This document shows, piece by piece, positions 52,067-60,888 of a stretch of DNA of 64,000 nucleotides (the first letter of the stretch is position 1; every line of letters begins with the position of its first letter). Under the pieces are notes generated by a model that saw only the letters and a list, made by a program, of their open reading frames with translations, was not told where the DNA came from and made no database searches. Source of the stretch: Flavobacteriaceae bacterium PS02334 (GTDB lineage Bacteria; Bacteroidota; Bacteroidia; Flavobacteriales; Flavobacteriaceae); the NCBI GenBank assembly GCA_029959295.1, contig JASCOH010000003.1, positions 248,001 through 312,000 on the forward strand, read 5' to 3'. The position numbers and the translations under genes were made by a program.

Positions 52067-52705
52067 TTATTTCTTTTTCTTTGCAGGAGTTTTTGCCGTT
52101 GAAGTAGCTAAACTTGTGGGTTTTCCTTCCACATATTTTTTGTCTGTAGCATTAAATGCAAAAGTATTCTGCTGTGTTTTATTTTTCTGCTGGATGTCGC
52201 CTTCTGGTGTCAAGATGAATTCAAAGCCTTCCCTCCTAACCCTTTCTTGTGTTTCTGAAGCATTCTTTAGCCTATCTAAGAAAACTTTTTCAGTAATATT
52301 TGTTGTCGATTGTTGGTTTGAAAAAAGTTTAGTTTTGGTAGAAACATCATAAACTTCTGAAAATAACGTAGTTTTTATTTCAGTTTTCAAATCAGTTTTG
52401 GTTGTAGTTTCCTCAGTCCAAGTTAAAAGATATAATGGTATCCCTTTTGCCGTGAATGGTTTAATTGTGCAATCTTTAGGCAAGCTGTTTGCATCGACAG
52501 TTTTAATTCCGATAGTGTCTTTTGTGTTTTTGTTACTAATAAATAGGAAGAAATTTCCTTTTATAATTTCTGCCGTAAGATTATCGGCTTTCGCCAAAGC
52601 AGTTGATGCAGATTTTGCTGGAGCTTTACCTTTGGCTTTCTTTTTTTGTCCGTAAGAAATCGCTGTGCAAAGCAGAATTAAAATCAGAAGGGCGGTCTTT
52701 TTCAT
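52067..52705 (-). CDS. Exported protein of unknown function, Lys-rich ends
   Basis: 212 residues. A signal peptide (ALLILILLCTAISYGQ) is followed by a Lys/Ala-rich low-complexity segment (KKKAKGKAPAKSAS), then a beta-rich middle (AEIIKGNFFLFISNKNTKDTIGIKTVDANSLPKDC and PLYLLTWTEETTTKTDLKTEIKTTLFSEVYDV), then a second low-complexity Lys/Thr tail. I do not recognise a family. The basic ends suggest binding to an acidic partner or surface, but this is speculative. Only one Cys is present in the mature protein. Confidence 0.7.
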   Translation of the reverse strand: MKKTALLILILLCTAISYGQKKKAKGKAPAKSASTALAKADNLTAEIIKGNFFLFISNKNTKDTIGIKTVDANSLPKDCTIKPFTAKGIPLYLLTWTEETTTKTDLKTEIKTTLFSEVYDVSTKTKLFSNQQSTTNITEKVFLDRLKNASETQERVRREGFEFILTPEGDIQQKNKTQQNTFAFNATDKKYVEGKPTSLATSTAKTPAKKKK

Positions 52706-52777
52706 ATTTTATTTTTTTTGGAATGCCTAAAATACGAAAAAATTGATAGCGCTTTTGTTAAAGTATGAAACAAAAAA

Positions 52778-52801
52778 AGCCCTGATATTTTTATCAGGGC
52801 T
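52778..52801 (-). terminator. Terminator of dnaK
   Basis: AGCCCTGATA / TATCAGGGCT with a four-base loop and, on minus, seven T after it. Confidence 0.85.
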
Positions 52802-52825
52802 CTTAAAATATAATCTAAAAAGTGA

Positions 52826-54712
52826 TTATTTCACTTCTTCGTAGTCAACATCTTGAACGTTGTCTCCTTGGTCACCTTGCGGTTGTGCATCTTGTGGAGC
52901 ACCTTGAGCGTCACCTTGCTTGTACATTTCTTCAGAAGCATTTTTCCACGCTTCGTTAATTTTGTCTAAAGCTGGTTGGATCGTAGCCACATCTTGGTTA
53001 GCGTGAGCCATTTTCAATTCAGTCAAAGCATATTCGATAGCTGTTTTATTTCCATCAGATAATTTCTCTCCGAATTCTTTCAATTGACTTTCTGTTTGGA
53101 AAATCATGCTGTCAGCTTCGTTCAATTTCTCGATTTTTTCTCTTGCAGCTTTGTCAGAATCAGCATTTGCTTCAGCCTCTTTTTTCATTCTTTCGATTTC
53201 TTCTTGAGTTAATCCAGAAGAAGCTTCGATTCTGATATCGTGAGATTTACCAGTTCCTTTGTCAGTTGCAGAAACTTTGATGATACCATTAGCATCAATA
53301 TCAAAAGTTACTTCAATTTGCGGCACACCTCTACCTGCTGGTGGAATTCCATCAAGGTGGAAACGACCGATAGTTTTGTTATCTGCAGCTAAAGCTCTTT
53401 CTCCTTGCAAAACGTGGATTTCCACAGATGGCTGGTTGTCAGAAGCTGTTGAGAATACTTGCGATTTTTTTGTTGGGATTGTTGTGTTAGACTCAATTAA
53501 TTTTGTCAAAACACCACCCATAGTTTCGATACCTAAAGATAAAGGCGTAACGTCTAATAACAATACATCTTTAACGTCTCCAGATAAAACTCCACCTTGA
53601 ATCGCAGCTCCAATTGCCACAACTTCATCAGGATTAACTCCTTTTGATGGTTTTTTGTTGAAGAATTTCTCAACTTCTTCTTGGATTCTTGGGATTCTTG
53701 TAGAACCTCCAACCAAGATAACTTCGTCAATATCAGTAATTTTCAAACCTGCATCTTTCAACGCTTTTGCTACTGGAGCCATTGAACGTTTTACTAAAGC
53801 GTCAGTTAATTGGTCAAATTTAGCTCTTGACAATTTTTTAACCAAGTGTTTTGGTCCTGTTGCAGTAGCTGTAACATATGGCAAGTTGATTTCAGTTTCT
53901 CCTGTAGAAGACAATTCAATTTTTGCTTTTTCAGCAGCTTCTTTCAAACGTTGCAAAGACATTGGATCAAGACGCAAATCTAAACCTTCTTCAGCCTTAA
54001 ATTCATCAGCCAACCAGTCAATGATTGTTTGGTCAAAGTCATCTCCACCTAAGTGAGTATCTCCATTTGTAGACAATACTTCAAAAACTCCGTCTCCTAA
54101 TTCAAGGATAGAAATATCAAAAGTACCACCACCTAAATCATAAACTGCGATTTTTTGATCTGTACCTTTTTTATCCAAACCGTAAGCTAAAGCAGCTGCA
54201 GTTGGCTCGTTGATGATACGCATCACTTTCAAACCAGCGATTTCACCAGCCTCTTTTGTAGCCTGACGTTGCGCATCGTTGAAATAAGCAGGAACAGTAA
54301 TAACTGCTTCTGTAACTGTTTGACCTAAATAATCTTCAGCCGTTTTCTTCATTTTTTGAAGTGTCATTGCTGATAATTCTTGTGGCGTATAAAGACGTCC
54401 GTCGATGTCCACACGTGGCGTATCGTTGTCACCTCTTACAACACTGTAAGGTACATTTTTAGCTTCAGTAGCGCTTTCTGAGAATTTATTTCCCATGAAA
54501 CGTTTGATAGATGCTACAGTTTTTGTTGGATTGGTCACTGCTTGTCTTTTAGCAGGATCACCAACTTTGATTTCTCCACCTTCAACAAATGCAATTACTG
54601 ATGGCGTTGTTCTTTTTCCTTCAGCATTAGGAATTACAACTGGTTCGCTTCCTTCCATTACAGAAACGCAAGAGTTTGTTGTTCCTAAGTCAATTCCGAT
54701 TATTTTACCCAT
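52826..54712 (-). CDS. dnaK: Chaperone protein DnaK (Hsp70)
   Basis: 628 residues. ATP-driven chaperone of the cytosol. The ATPase domain starts [16 protein letters not shown], with [35 protein letters not shown] and [16 protein letters not shown]; the substrate-binding domain has [16 protein letters not shown] and GIPPAAGR-like [22 protein letters not shown] helical lid and a disordered Gln/Asp tail ending [10 protein letters not shown] follow; the tail ending is suited to co-chaperone binding. dnaJ and grpE are not adjacent. It stands alone with a sigma-54-like promoter. Confidence 0.97.
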   Translation of the reverse strand: MGKIIGIDLGTTNSCVSVMEGSEPVVIPNAEGKRTTPSVIAFVEGGEIKVGDPAKRQAVTNPTKTVASIKRFMGNKFSESATEAKNVPYSVVRGDNDTPRVDIDGRLYTPQELSAMTLQKMKKTAEDYLGQTVTEAVITVPAYFNDAQRQATKEAGEIAGLKVMRIINEPTAAALAYGLDKKGTDQKIAVYDLGGGTFDISILELGDGVFEVLSTNGDTHLGGDDFDQTIIDWLADEFKAEEGLDLRLDPMSLQRLKEAAEKAKIELSSTGETEINLPYVTATATGPKHLVKKLSRAKFDQLTDALVKRSMAPVAKALKDAGLKITDIDEVILVGGSTRIPRIQEEVEKFFNKKPSKGVNPDEVVAIGAAIQGGVLSGDVKDVLLLDVTPLSLGIETMGGVLTKLIESNTTIPTKKSQVFSTASDNQPSVEIHVLQGERALAADNKTIGRFHLDGIPPAGRGVPQIEVTFDIDANGIIKVSATDKGTGKSHDIRIEASSGLTQEEIERMKKEAEANADSDKAAREKIEKLNEADSMIFQTESQLKEFGEKLSDGNKTAIEYALTELKMAHANQDVATIQPALDKINEAWKNASEEMYKQGDAQGAPQDAQPQGDQGDNVQDVDYEEVK

Positions 54713-54763
54713 TTTATTTTTATTTTGTTTCTATTCTAATTTTTTGAACTCGGATAGTCATTA

Positions 54764-54779
54764 GACAATCTTTGTGCCA
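54764..54779 (-). promoter_or_regulatory. Sigma-54-like promoter of dnaK with upstream TGACA and TGAC
   Basis: On minus, TGGCACAAAGATTGTC: the -24 half TGGCAC is perfect, the -12 half TTGTC has GT in place of GC. Upstream lie TGAC (54782-54785 region) and CTGACA about 20 bases farther. Start near 54753 would give a leader of about 41 bases. The same arrangement is found before clpC. Confidence 0.45.
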
Positions 54780-54849
54780 AGTCATAAAATTATTGAAATT
54801 GTCAGTTTTTGTTAAAAGTGGCATTTATGAATATGACAAGATGACATTT

Positions 54850-55272
54850 TTATGTTCTATAATATATGAGTATTTGATTAATGCCAAAAAGATAAAATCC
54901 AATCAAAATAGTTGAACCACTGTCAACCGTTTTTATTAAAATGCAAAATCCTAAAGTCATTAAAATGAGTACAACACTTATAAATAAAATTATTTTAGAC
55001 TTCTTAAAAAGTGATAATATAAACTGTAAAACAATAATTATGAAGAACAATAATAATATTGCTGCAAACAAATCTTCATTAGTACGCAAAGCTTCTTTGA
55101 AAAGTTCAAATCCTGTGAAACTTTTATATATGAAAGTATCAGCATATTTTTCACCAATTGATTCTGTTTTTATTTCTGTTTCAAGTATATGGACAAATGG
55201 TAAAAATAAAATTAGAATTGACAGTAAAGATAATACTCTTATATCAAGATATTTTTGAATTAGTGCTTTCAT
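54850..55272 (-). CDS. Small integral membrane protein, unknown
   Basis: 140 residues with four predicted membrane helices (LSLLSILILFLPFVHIL; FAAILLLFFIIIVLQFILSLF; IILFISVVLILMTLGFCILI; TILIGFYLFGINQILIYY). The loop between the first two helices (ETEIKTESIGEKYADTFIYKSFTGFELFKEALRTN) is polar and likely faces the periplasm. No known family is recognised. Its start is three bases after the stop of the GH114-like lipoprotein gene, so the two are almost surely cotranscribed. Confidence 0.65.
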   Translation of the reverse strand: MKALIQKYLDIRVLSLLSILILFLPFVHILETEIKTESIGEKYADTFIYKSFTGFELFKEALRTNEDLFAAILLLFFIIIVLQFILSLFKKSKIILFISVVLILMTLGFCILIKTVDSGSTILIGFYLFGINQILIYYRT

Positions 55273-55275
55273 ATT

Positions 55276-56244
55276 TTATTCCTCAAAATATTCAAAACCA
55301 TCAATAATATCTAAATAAACGCCATCAAAACCAGCAGTCAAAATCTTATTCAAATAAGAATCCGAATTTTTATAAATAATATTCTGCCAGTCTTCATTCC
55401 AATATTTTACTTTGAAATTCCCCGACCAGTCTGGATTTTCTGTTGCAATCCAAGTTGGTTTTGAAGCATTCCAAGAATTTTGCCAATAATAACGGTAGTC
55501 TTCTGCCTCGCCAATTGACATATAACAAATTATAATTCGCTTGCCACCATTGGCTTTATTTTTAAGCTGGTTGATTTCGGAAGCCGTAAAAGCTTCGTCG
55601 CTTAAAAACAAATCCATAATAATCGCGTCATAATTTGTGGCTGTAACTGCATTTATAAAAGCTGTTTTAGAAGCAAAGTTTTCTGGATTTACTAAATATA
55701 AAAAGTTTTTTGCTTGCGATAAATTTGTAATAACAGAAGGATTTTCATTATTAGGAGTTCCGCTTGGAATTACATTCAAACTTCTCTCTGGAGCTGAAAA
55801 GGAGACATAATTATTAGTCGCATTAACTTGATAAGAATTGCTCATTTTGGAAGGCATTGCACAATAATCAGTTACTAAAATAGTCTTGCCTTTGTTCTTT
55901 GAAACATTCAAAAATCCTTTTAAATAGTTAGAAACATCTGTCGGAGTTGCCCGATCATCATTATCATAGCCGTAAAACAAATCTTCTTGGCCGTTTCCAT
56001 CGATTGCATTTAAATAAGCTTGTGAGATTGCACCGTCAGCTTCGTCATTTTCAGTAACCAATTCGATTCCGTTTTGTGGAATGACTGCGAAACCAGACTT
56101 TATTCCTTTTGCTTTTTGACTTATTCCAATAACAAAATCACGCATGTCTTGCCTGAAATTTCTATCTTCTACATTGGAAGAATCGTCCTCTTTATTACAA
56201 CTCAAGGCAGTAAAAGCAATAAACAGAAACGCAATTTTTTTCAT
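55276..56244 (-). CDS. GH114-like (MJ1477/TM1410 family) lipoprotein
   Basis: 322 residues from ATG 56244. A signal ends FTALSCNKEDDSS, a lipobox followed by acidic residues. The core matches the TM1410/endo-alpha-1,4-polygalactosaminidase barrel: RQDMRDFVIGISQKAKG near the start, DAIIMDLFLSDEAFTASEIN, KRIIICYMSIGEAEDYRYYW, NPDWSGNFKVKYWNEDWQNIIY and GFDGVYLDIIDGFEYFE at the end. Asp and Glu in the MSIGEAEDYR and YLDIIDGF blocks are the likely active site. Family members act on galactosaminoglycan-type exopolysaccharides. Substrate here unknown. First of a two-gene unit with the small membrane protein. Confidence 0.8.
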   Translation of the reverse strand: MKKIAFLFIAFTALSCNKEDDSSNVEDRNFRQDMRDFVIGISQKAKGIKSGFAVIPQNGIELVTENDEADGAISQAYLNAIDGNGQEDLFYGYDNDDRATPTDVSNYLKGFLNVSKNKGKTILVTDYCAMPSKMSNSYQVNATNNYVSFSAPERSLNVIPSGTPNNENPSVITNLSQAKNFLYLVNPENFASKTAFINAVTATNYDAIIMDLFLSDEAFTASEINQLKNKANGGKRIIICYMSIGEAEDYRYYWQNSWNASKPTWIATENPDWSGNFKVKYWNEDWQNIIYKNSDSYLNKILTAGFDGVYLDIIDGFEYFEE

Positions 56245-56298
56245 AGTTATTAGAAGTTTATTAGGATAACGAAAACGTAATGATTTTAGTTTGAACAT

Positions 56299-56700
56299 CC
56301 AAAAATAAAGAATTGTAGCAAGGAAAATAGTATACTGTCAAAAGCTTACAAATAACCTTTAATAAATGATTCTTCCTTGAAAATATGGTTCTAGATTGTC
56401 TTATATATGCCTTAGGTATGCCTTTTATAGGGACTATATATACTTTAAATACGGCACAGACACGCTATGGACAAGCTATGGTTATAAATAATAAAGATTT
56501 TAGGAAGTTCTAGTTCGTTGGATTGCAGACTTAAGTTTTGCTAAAGTAATAAAAAAAAACATATTTAAATGTGTTTAATTTTGTTCCTAATTAATCTCTA
56601 AATTTCAATAATTCTTAATTATTAGGGACTGTCTTCTACTAAATTATGCGCTATATTGAATAATTACATCTAAAATTGCAGAATTAATAATTTTACAACG
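56299..56700. other. Intergenic region with phased short direct repeats, no gene seen
   Basis: About 400 AT-rich bases between the divergent lipoprotein gene and sdaA. It has TATGCCTT at 56406 and again at 56417, and GCTATGG at 56464 and 56475, each pair offset by 11 bases, plus TATAGGGACTATATA in between. A near-palindrome AACATATTTAAATGTGTT is at 56558-56575. No open frame resembling a protein was found. Confidence 0.5.
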
Positions 56701-56729
56701 TTTGCGAACCTCTAAAAAATATATATTTG
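56701..56729 (+). promoter_or_regulatory. Flavobacterial promoter of sdaA
   Basis: TTTG (56701-56704), 17 bases, TATATTTG (56722-56729). The start near 56736 leaves a leader of about 16 bases before ATG 56752, which rules against the in-frame TTG at 56737. Confidence 0.7.
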
Positions 56730-56751
56730 CACAAACTTGCGTTATAGATTT

Positions 56752-58176
56752 ATGGAAGAATGTATCTCGGTTTTTGATATGCTTAAAATTGGAGTCGGAC
56801 CTTCGAGTTCCCATACTTTGGGACCTTGGCGTGGTGCTGAACACTTTTTGAATGAACTTCGTGAAGAGAATATTTTAAGCAAGATCATCAGAATTAAAGT
56901 CGATTTGTTCGGTTCGCTCTCGCTTACCGGAAAAGGCCACGCCACAGATTTGGCTGTGATGCTTGGCTTGACGGGTGCTGATCCTGAATTTATTCCAATT
57001 GAGAATATCGATAAAATCATTTCTTCTATAAAGAAAAACAAAGAATTGAATTTGGCTAGCGAAGTCATGATTCCGTTTGATATGGAAACTGATATTATCT
57101 TCAACAAAAACTTCCTTCCCTTCCACTCTAACGGATTTTCTTTTACGGCATATACATCCGAAAGCGAGTATGAATCGACATTTTATTCGATCGGCGGCGG
57201 TTTTGTAGTAAAAGAAGAACGAGCAAATGCGAAGAAAAAGCTAGAAATAAAATGTGCTTTTCCATTCCCAATCCAGCGTGCGGATGAGCTTTTAAATTAT
57301 ACGATTCAAGAAGACAAAAGCATTTCTGAAATCGTCTATGAAAACGAAATCTCGATGCGAACGCCTAAAAATGTGCATTCTGAATTGATGCGCGTTTGGC
57401 ACACGATGCTCGAGTGCATGTACATCGGTTGTCATTCTGAAGGAATTCTTCCTGGAGGCCTGAACGTTCGCCGTCGCGCTTTCGACATGCATCAAAATCT
57501 TATCGGTTTAGCGAATTATTCAAATCCTCAAGAATGGTTGGAATGCATTCGAAAAACCGAAGTTAAATTCCGCCAAATATTAAAATGGGTAAGCTGTTTT
57601 GCCTTGGCTGTCAATGAAGTAAACGCCGCTTTGGGAAGAGTCGTGACGGCTCCAACCAACGGAAGCGCTGGCGTAATTCCAGCAGTTTTGATGTATTATT
57701 TGGTAATTGAAAATCACGATGCTGGCGAAAAAGAAATCAAGCAATTTTTGATGGTTGCTGGAGAAATCGGAAGCATTTTCAAAAAAGGCGCTACAATTTC
57801 TGCAGCAATGGGCGGATGCCAGGCAGAAATCGGTGTTTCTTCGGCAATGGCTGCAGCGGCTTTGTGCGAGTTGATGGGCGGAAAACCGGCTCAAGTTCTT
57901 ATGGCGGCTGAAATTGCAATGGAACATCACCTCGGATTGACTTGTGATCCGATTGGCGGCTTGGTTCAGATTCCATGTATTGAAAGAAATACTATGGGTG
58001 CGATCAAGGCAATTAATGCGGCAGAATTGGCTTTAGAAACTGATCCTAAAAATGCAAAAGTGCCATTGGACAAAGTCATCAATACGATGTGGGAAACCGC
58101 AAAAGATATGAATACAAAATACAAAGAAACTTCTGAAGGCGGTTTGGCGATCAGCGTGAATATGGCGGATTGTTAG
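56752..58176 (+). CDS. sdaA: L-serine ammonia-lyase, iron-sulfur type
   Basis: 474 residues from ATG 56752. It converts L-serine to pyruvate and ammonia. Single-chain form with the beta domain first ([27 protein letters not shown]) and the alpha domain after about residue 180, with [40 protein letters not shown] and [18 protein letters not shown], which carries Cys residues for the 4Fe-4S cluster. Length is close to E. coli SdaA (454). Monocistronic. Confidence 0.95.
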   Translation: MEECISVFDMLKIGVGPSSSHTLGPWRGAEHFLNELREENILSKIIRIKVDLFGSLSLTGKGHATDLAVMLGLTGADPEFIPIENIDKIISSIKKNKELNLASEVMIPFDMETDIIFNKNFLPFHSNGFSFTAYTSESEYESTFYSIGGGFVVKEERANAKKKLEIKCAFPFPIQRADELLNYTIQEDKSISEIVYENEISMRTPKNVHSELMRVWHTMLECMYIGCHSEGILPGGLNVRRRAFDMHQNLIGLANYSNPQEWLECIRKTEVKFRQILKWVSCFALAVNEVNAALGRVVTAPTNGSAGVIPAVLMYYLVIENHDAGEKEIKQFLMVAGEIGSIFKKGATISAAMGGCQAEIGVSSAMAAAALCELMGGKPAQVLMAAEIAMEHHLGLTCDPIGGLVQIPCIERNTMGAIKAINAAELALETDPKNAKVPLDKVINTMWETAKDMNTKYKETSEGGLAISVNMADC

Positions 58177-58183
58177 AGAAGGT

Positions 58184-58243
58184 TCAGGGTTTTGGGTATT
58201 TAGGTTCAAAAGATTTTGATTGTAAATAAACTTCAAACCCTGA
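58184..58243. repeat. Spaced inverted repeat after sdaA
   Basis: TCAGGGTTT (58184-58192) and AAACCCTGA (58235-58243), 42 bases apart, between convergent sdaA and the lipoprotein gene. The CAGGGTTTTGGGT part resembles the element at 22812-22832. Confidence 0.45.
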
Positions 58244-58255
58244 TTATTTTAAATA

Positions 58256-58753
58256 TTATTGATTTGCCAATCGCTGTTTTTCCATATTTGCTGTGTACGC
58301 ATCTATTGTCTTTCCAAAAAATCCAGATGAAAAGGTAGAATTATATTCTTTATCCATTTTTCGGTCATATATAAAATAATTTGACGAGCTATAAGAAGCT
58401 ACTTTATCATTAGTTGCCACATTGTGAACCGTTGTATGCAATTTATTATAAGTAAAAGCATATCTGTACACATTGACGTCAGCATATTTTTCAGAATTTG
58501 CTTCCTCAAGTGTTGCAAACACATATTTTCCTTTGTAATTTTCTTTAAAGTACTTTTTTAAATACTTGTCCCTGCTTTCGCGATTTTCCAAAATGCAAAC
58601 AACATAAGAATCATCTTTGCCTAAATCTGGAGGAATTGCATTGTGCTCTACAGTTAAATTTTTATTCGCTTGCCCTTTTGCAATTGGAGCCGCAAGAAAA
58701 ATACAAGATTGAAACAAAAAAGCTGCCATAACCAGAAGTACTATTTTTTTCAT
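58256..58753 (-). CDS. Lipoprotein of unknown function
   Basis: 165 residues. The signal peptide has the lipobox FLFQSCIF (Cys17), with no acidic run after it, which favours retention in the periplasm or inner leaflet. The rest is a small mixed fold: DDSYVVCILENRESRDKYLKKYFKENYKGKYVFA, VNVYRYAFTYNKLHT and ASYSSSNYFIYDRKMDKEY. I do not recognise a family. It lies divergent from the NtrC-type regulator with about 140 bases in between. Confidence 0.65.
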   Translation of the reverse strand: MKKIVLLVMAAFLFQSCIFLAAPIAKGQANKNLTVEHNAIPPDLGKDDSYVVCILENRESRDKYLKKYFKENYKGKYVFATLEEANSEKYADVNVYRYAFTYNKLHTTVHNVATNDKVASYSSSNYFIYDRKMDKEYNSTFSSGFFGKTIDAYTANMEKQRLANQ

Positions 58754-58847
58754 ATAAAAGTTATTTTAATTGAATGCAATGATATGGAATTGTCAGAAAA
58801 ATAGCAATTTAAATTCAAGTTATAATTGCAAATAAATATTCTTTGAA

Positions 58848-58880
58848 TTGAATCATCAATGCTGCAAAACACTAATTTTG
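58848..58880 (+). promoter_or_regulatory. Promoter of the NtrC-type regulator gene
   Basis: TTG (58848-58850), 22 bases, TAATTTTG (58873-58880). The start near 58887 leaves only about ten bases before the TTG start codon. Confidence 0.55.
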
Positions 58881-58896
58881 CATAAAAATTCCTGCT

Positions 58897-60249
58897 TTGA
58901 AAAAAATCCTGATTATTGACGACGAAGAAAAATTGCGCAGTCTTATGGCGCGAATTATTGGTTTGGAAGGCTTTGAAGTGATTCAAGCGGGCGATTGCAA
59001 ATCAGGATTAAAAAAATTAGAACAGCATTCTTTTGACGTCGTGCTTTGCGACGTGAAACTTCCCGATGGAAACGGCGTGGATTTGACAGCTACCATAAAA
59101 GAAAAATATCCTCAGACAGAAATCATACTTCTGACAGCTTACGGAAATATTCCCGATGGCGTTCAGGCTATAAAAAACGGCGCATTTGATTATATCGTAA
59201 AAGGCGACGACAACAATAAAATCATTCCGCTGCTTCACCGCGCTATTGAAAAAGGCGGTCTCACCAAGAGAATTGCACAGCTTGAAGCAAAATTGGAAAC
59301 CAAATTTTCTTTTGACGGAATTATTGGAACTTCCAAAAACTTACAGCAAGCAATAGAATTAGCAAAAAAAGTCTCAGTAACTGATACCACCGTTTTACTA
59401 ACTGGCGAAACTGGAACCGGAAAAGAAGTTTTTGCAGCTGCAATCCACCAATCAAGCTTACGAAAAGACCAAAGTTTTGTGGCAATAAACTGTTCTGCTT
59501 TCAGCCACGATTTATTGGAAAGTGAAATGTTTGGCCATATTGCAGGCTCTTTTACCGGCGCTTCAAAAGACAAAAAAGGTTTGTTTGAAGAAGCCAATAA
59601 CGGAACTATTTTTCTAGACGAAGTTGGAGAAATGGCTTTAGATTTACAGGCAAAATTACTCCGAGTAATTGAAAACGGAGAATATATCAAAGTTGGAGAA
59701 AGCAAGCCTACAAAGGTAAATGTAAGAATTATTGCTGCAACGAATAGAGATTTGGCTAAAGAAATTGAGCTTGGCCATTTCCGCCAAGATTTATTTTACC
59801 GACTTTCGGTTTTTCAAATTCAGCTGCCGGCTTTGCGAGAACGAGTTATTGACATTGAAGCTTTGGCAAAATATTTCCTGAATTTCTTTGCCTTGAAAAC
59901 AAATAAGAAAATTAAAAGCTTGTCTGAGGAGTTTGTACAGCTTTTAAAATTGCATACTTGGCCGGGGAATATCCGAGAATTGAAAAATGTTTTGGAAAGA
60001 AGCGTGATTTTAGAAACTGAAAATATTTTGACAACAAGTTGTCTCCCATTGGAAATTCAGAATCTAAAAGCTGTAGAAACAACTGGTGAAACCCCTATCC
60101 TATCTGCTTTTTCATTGGCATCCGCAGAAAAAATCCATATCCAGAAAGTCTTGAATTATACGAATCACAACAAAACTGAAACTGCAAAATTGCTGAATAT
60201 TGCTCTGACTACTTTATATAGAAAGCTTGAGGAATATAAAATAAGCTAG
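58897..60249 (+). CDS. NtrC-family sigma-54-dependent response regulator
   Basis: 450 residues with a TTG start (MKKILIIDDEEK); no in-frame ATG or GTG lies between the promoter and this codon. Receiver domain 1-120 with phospho-acceptor Asp52 in VVLCDVKLPDGNG. AAA+ domain about 140-375: Walker A GETGTGKE (170-177), the sigma-54 contact loop reads GSFTGA (216-221) where most have GAFTGA, and GTIFLDEVGEM is Walker B. A Fis-type HTH ends the protein (NKTETAKLLNIALTTLYRKLEEYKI). Directly upstream of the kdp genes, it probably controls them in place of KdpE. A cognate kinase is not in view. Confidence 0.9.
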   Translation: MKKILIIDDEEKLRSLMARIIGLEGFEVIQAGDCKSGLKKLEQHSFDVVLCDVKLPDGNGVDLTATIKEKYPQTEIILLTAYGNIPDGVQAIKNGAFDYIVKGDDNNKIIPLLHRAIEKGGLTKRIAQLEAKLETKFSFDGIIGTSKNLQQAIELAKKVSVTDTTVLLTGETGTGKEVFAAAIHQSSLRKDQSFVAINCSAFSHDLLESEMFGHIAGSFTGASKDKKGLFEEANNGTIFLDEVGEMALDLQAKLLRVIENGEYIKVGESKPTKVNVRIIAATNRDLAKEIELGHFRQDLFYRLSVFQIQLPALRERVIDIEALAKYFLNFFALKTNKKIKSLSEEFVQLLKLHTWPGNIRELKNVLERSVILETENILTTSCLPLEIQNLKAVETTGETPILSAFSLASAEKIHIQKVLNYTNHNKTETAKLLNIALTTLYRKLEEYKIS

Positions 60250-60283
60250 AAAATCTGCGAATCTACTGCAAAAAGCAAAAAAT

Positions 60284-60441
60284 CCTATCGTTTTAAAAGT
60301 GCCAACCCTATCGTTTTGATAGGGTTTTTCTTTTGGCACAAACTCCAAAAAACTTTAAACATAAGAAAACAAACACTTTAGGGAACGTGCCAAAAAACTG
60401 GACTCTAATTTGGCATAAGGCTTCGAAAATAACTTAATCAT
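60284..60441 (+). promoter_or_regulatory. Control region between the regulator and kdp genes
   Basis: It holds a terminator hairpin (AACCCTATC / GATAGGGTT, 60304-60326, then T), two inverted GTGCCAA/TTGGCAC-type pairs (60299-60305 with 60333-60339; 60387-60394 with 60409-60416), and a direct repeat CCTATCGTTTT at 60284 and 60307. TTTGGCAT at 60409-60416 is a good -24 element, but the -12 position reads TTCG, not TTGC. These look like binding sites for the upstream regulator. Confidence 0.5.
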
Positions 60442-60723
60442 ATGAAAACTTTCAATGATAGCCTTATCAAAAAAATGGAACGATTAGCTGAAATCACCAT
60501 CAGCAGTCTGCAGCTTGGTAAAATTACTCGTGTAAAAAGATGCCTTCAGCTTGCCGAAGAATTACTTGTAAAAGGGAATTCTGAGATGAAAAGCGCGATT
60601 ACCAACGTGTATTTGTATTCGGTTTCGCACTACATGGAAATCAACAGAATCGCGATCGCAACGCTTTTGCCAATGTCTCTGCACAAAGAATATGTCAAAC
60701 AAATTAATGCTTCTGGAGTATGA
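60442..60723 (+). CDS. Small helical protein at the head of the kdp operon
   Basis: 93 residues, no signal peptide or membrane helix. Entirely helical by composition: DSLIKKMERLAEITISSLQLGKITRVKRCLQLAEELLVKGN, then NVYLYSVSHYMEINRIAIATLLPMSLHKEYVKQINASGV. Similar small proteins are found upstream of kdpF in related genomes, in my memory, but the family name (possibly DUF7674) is uncertain. The stop overlaps the ATG of the next small ORF (ATGA). It is probably made together with Kdp and may be a regulatory partner. Confidence 0.7.
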   Translation: MKTFNDSLIKKMERLAEITISSLQLGKITRVKRCLQLAEELLVKGNSEMKSAITNVYLYSVSHYMEINRIAIATLLPMSLHKEYVKQINASGV

Positions 60724-60803
60724 TGATCTTGATTTTAACTATCGTCGGGCTTCTTTGTTTTGCCCTTTTTTATGTTTCGATTTACTATTTTGATAAAATC
60801 TAA
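60720..60803 (+). CDS. 27-residue single-helix membrane peptide before kdpF
   Basis: ATG 60720 overlaps the previous stop (ATGA). The peptide MMILILTIVGLLCFALFYVS then IYYFDKI is one membrane helix with a polar C-terminal end. It stops five bases before the kdpF start. Its overlap and position suggest it is translated, but no family is recognised. It could be a second KdpF-like stabilising peptide. Confidence 0.5.
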   Translation: MMILILTIVGLLCFALFYVSIYYFDKI

Positions 60804-60807
60804 AATT

Positions 60808-60885
60808 ATGGTAGCCCTCTTTATTATTGCCCTTGCGGTTTTTTGCTATATTGTTTATGTCCTTTTAAAACCTGAAAAATTTTAA
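60808..60885 (+). CDS. kdpF: K+-transporting ATPase subunit KdpF
   Basis: 25 residues: MVALFIIALAVF, then CYIVYVLLKPEKF. The single membrane helix followed by LLKPEKF is the KdpF signature; the E. coli homologue also ends with KPE. KdpF stabilises the KdpABC complex. It ends three bases before kdpA. Confidence 0.85.
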   Translation: MVALFIIALAVFCYIVYVLLKPEKF

Positions 60886-60888
60886 GCT

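Noticed and set aside
60333-60350. TTGGCACAAACTCC as the kdp sigma-54 promoter
   Set aside because: The -12 half is absent at the right spacing. It is better explained as an arm of an inverted repeat around the terminator.
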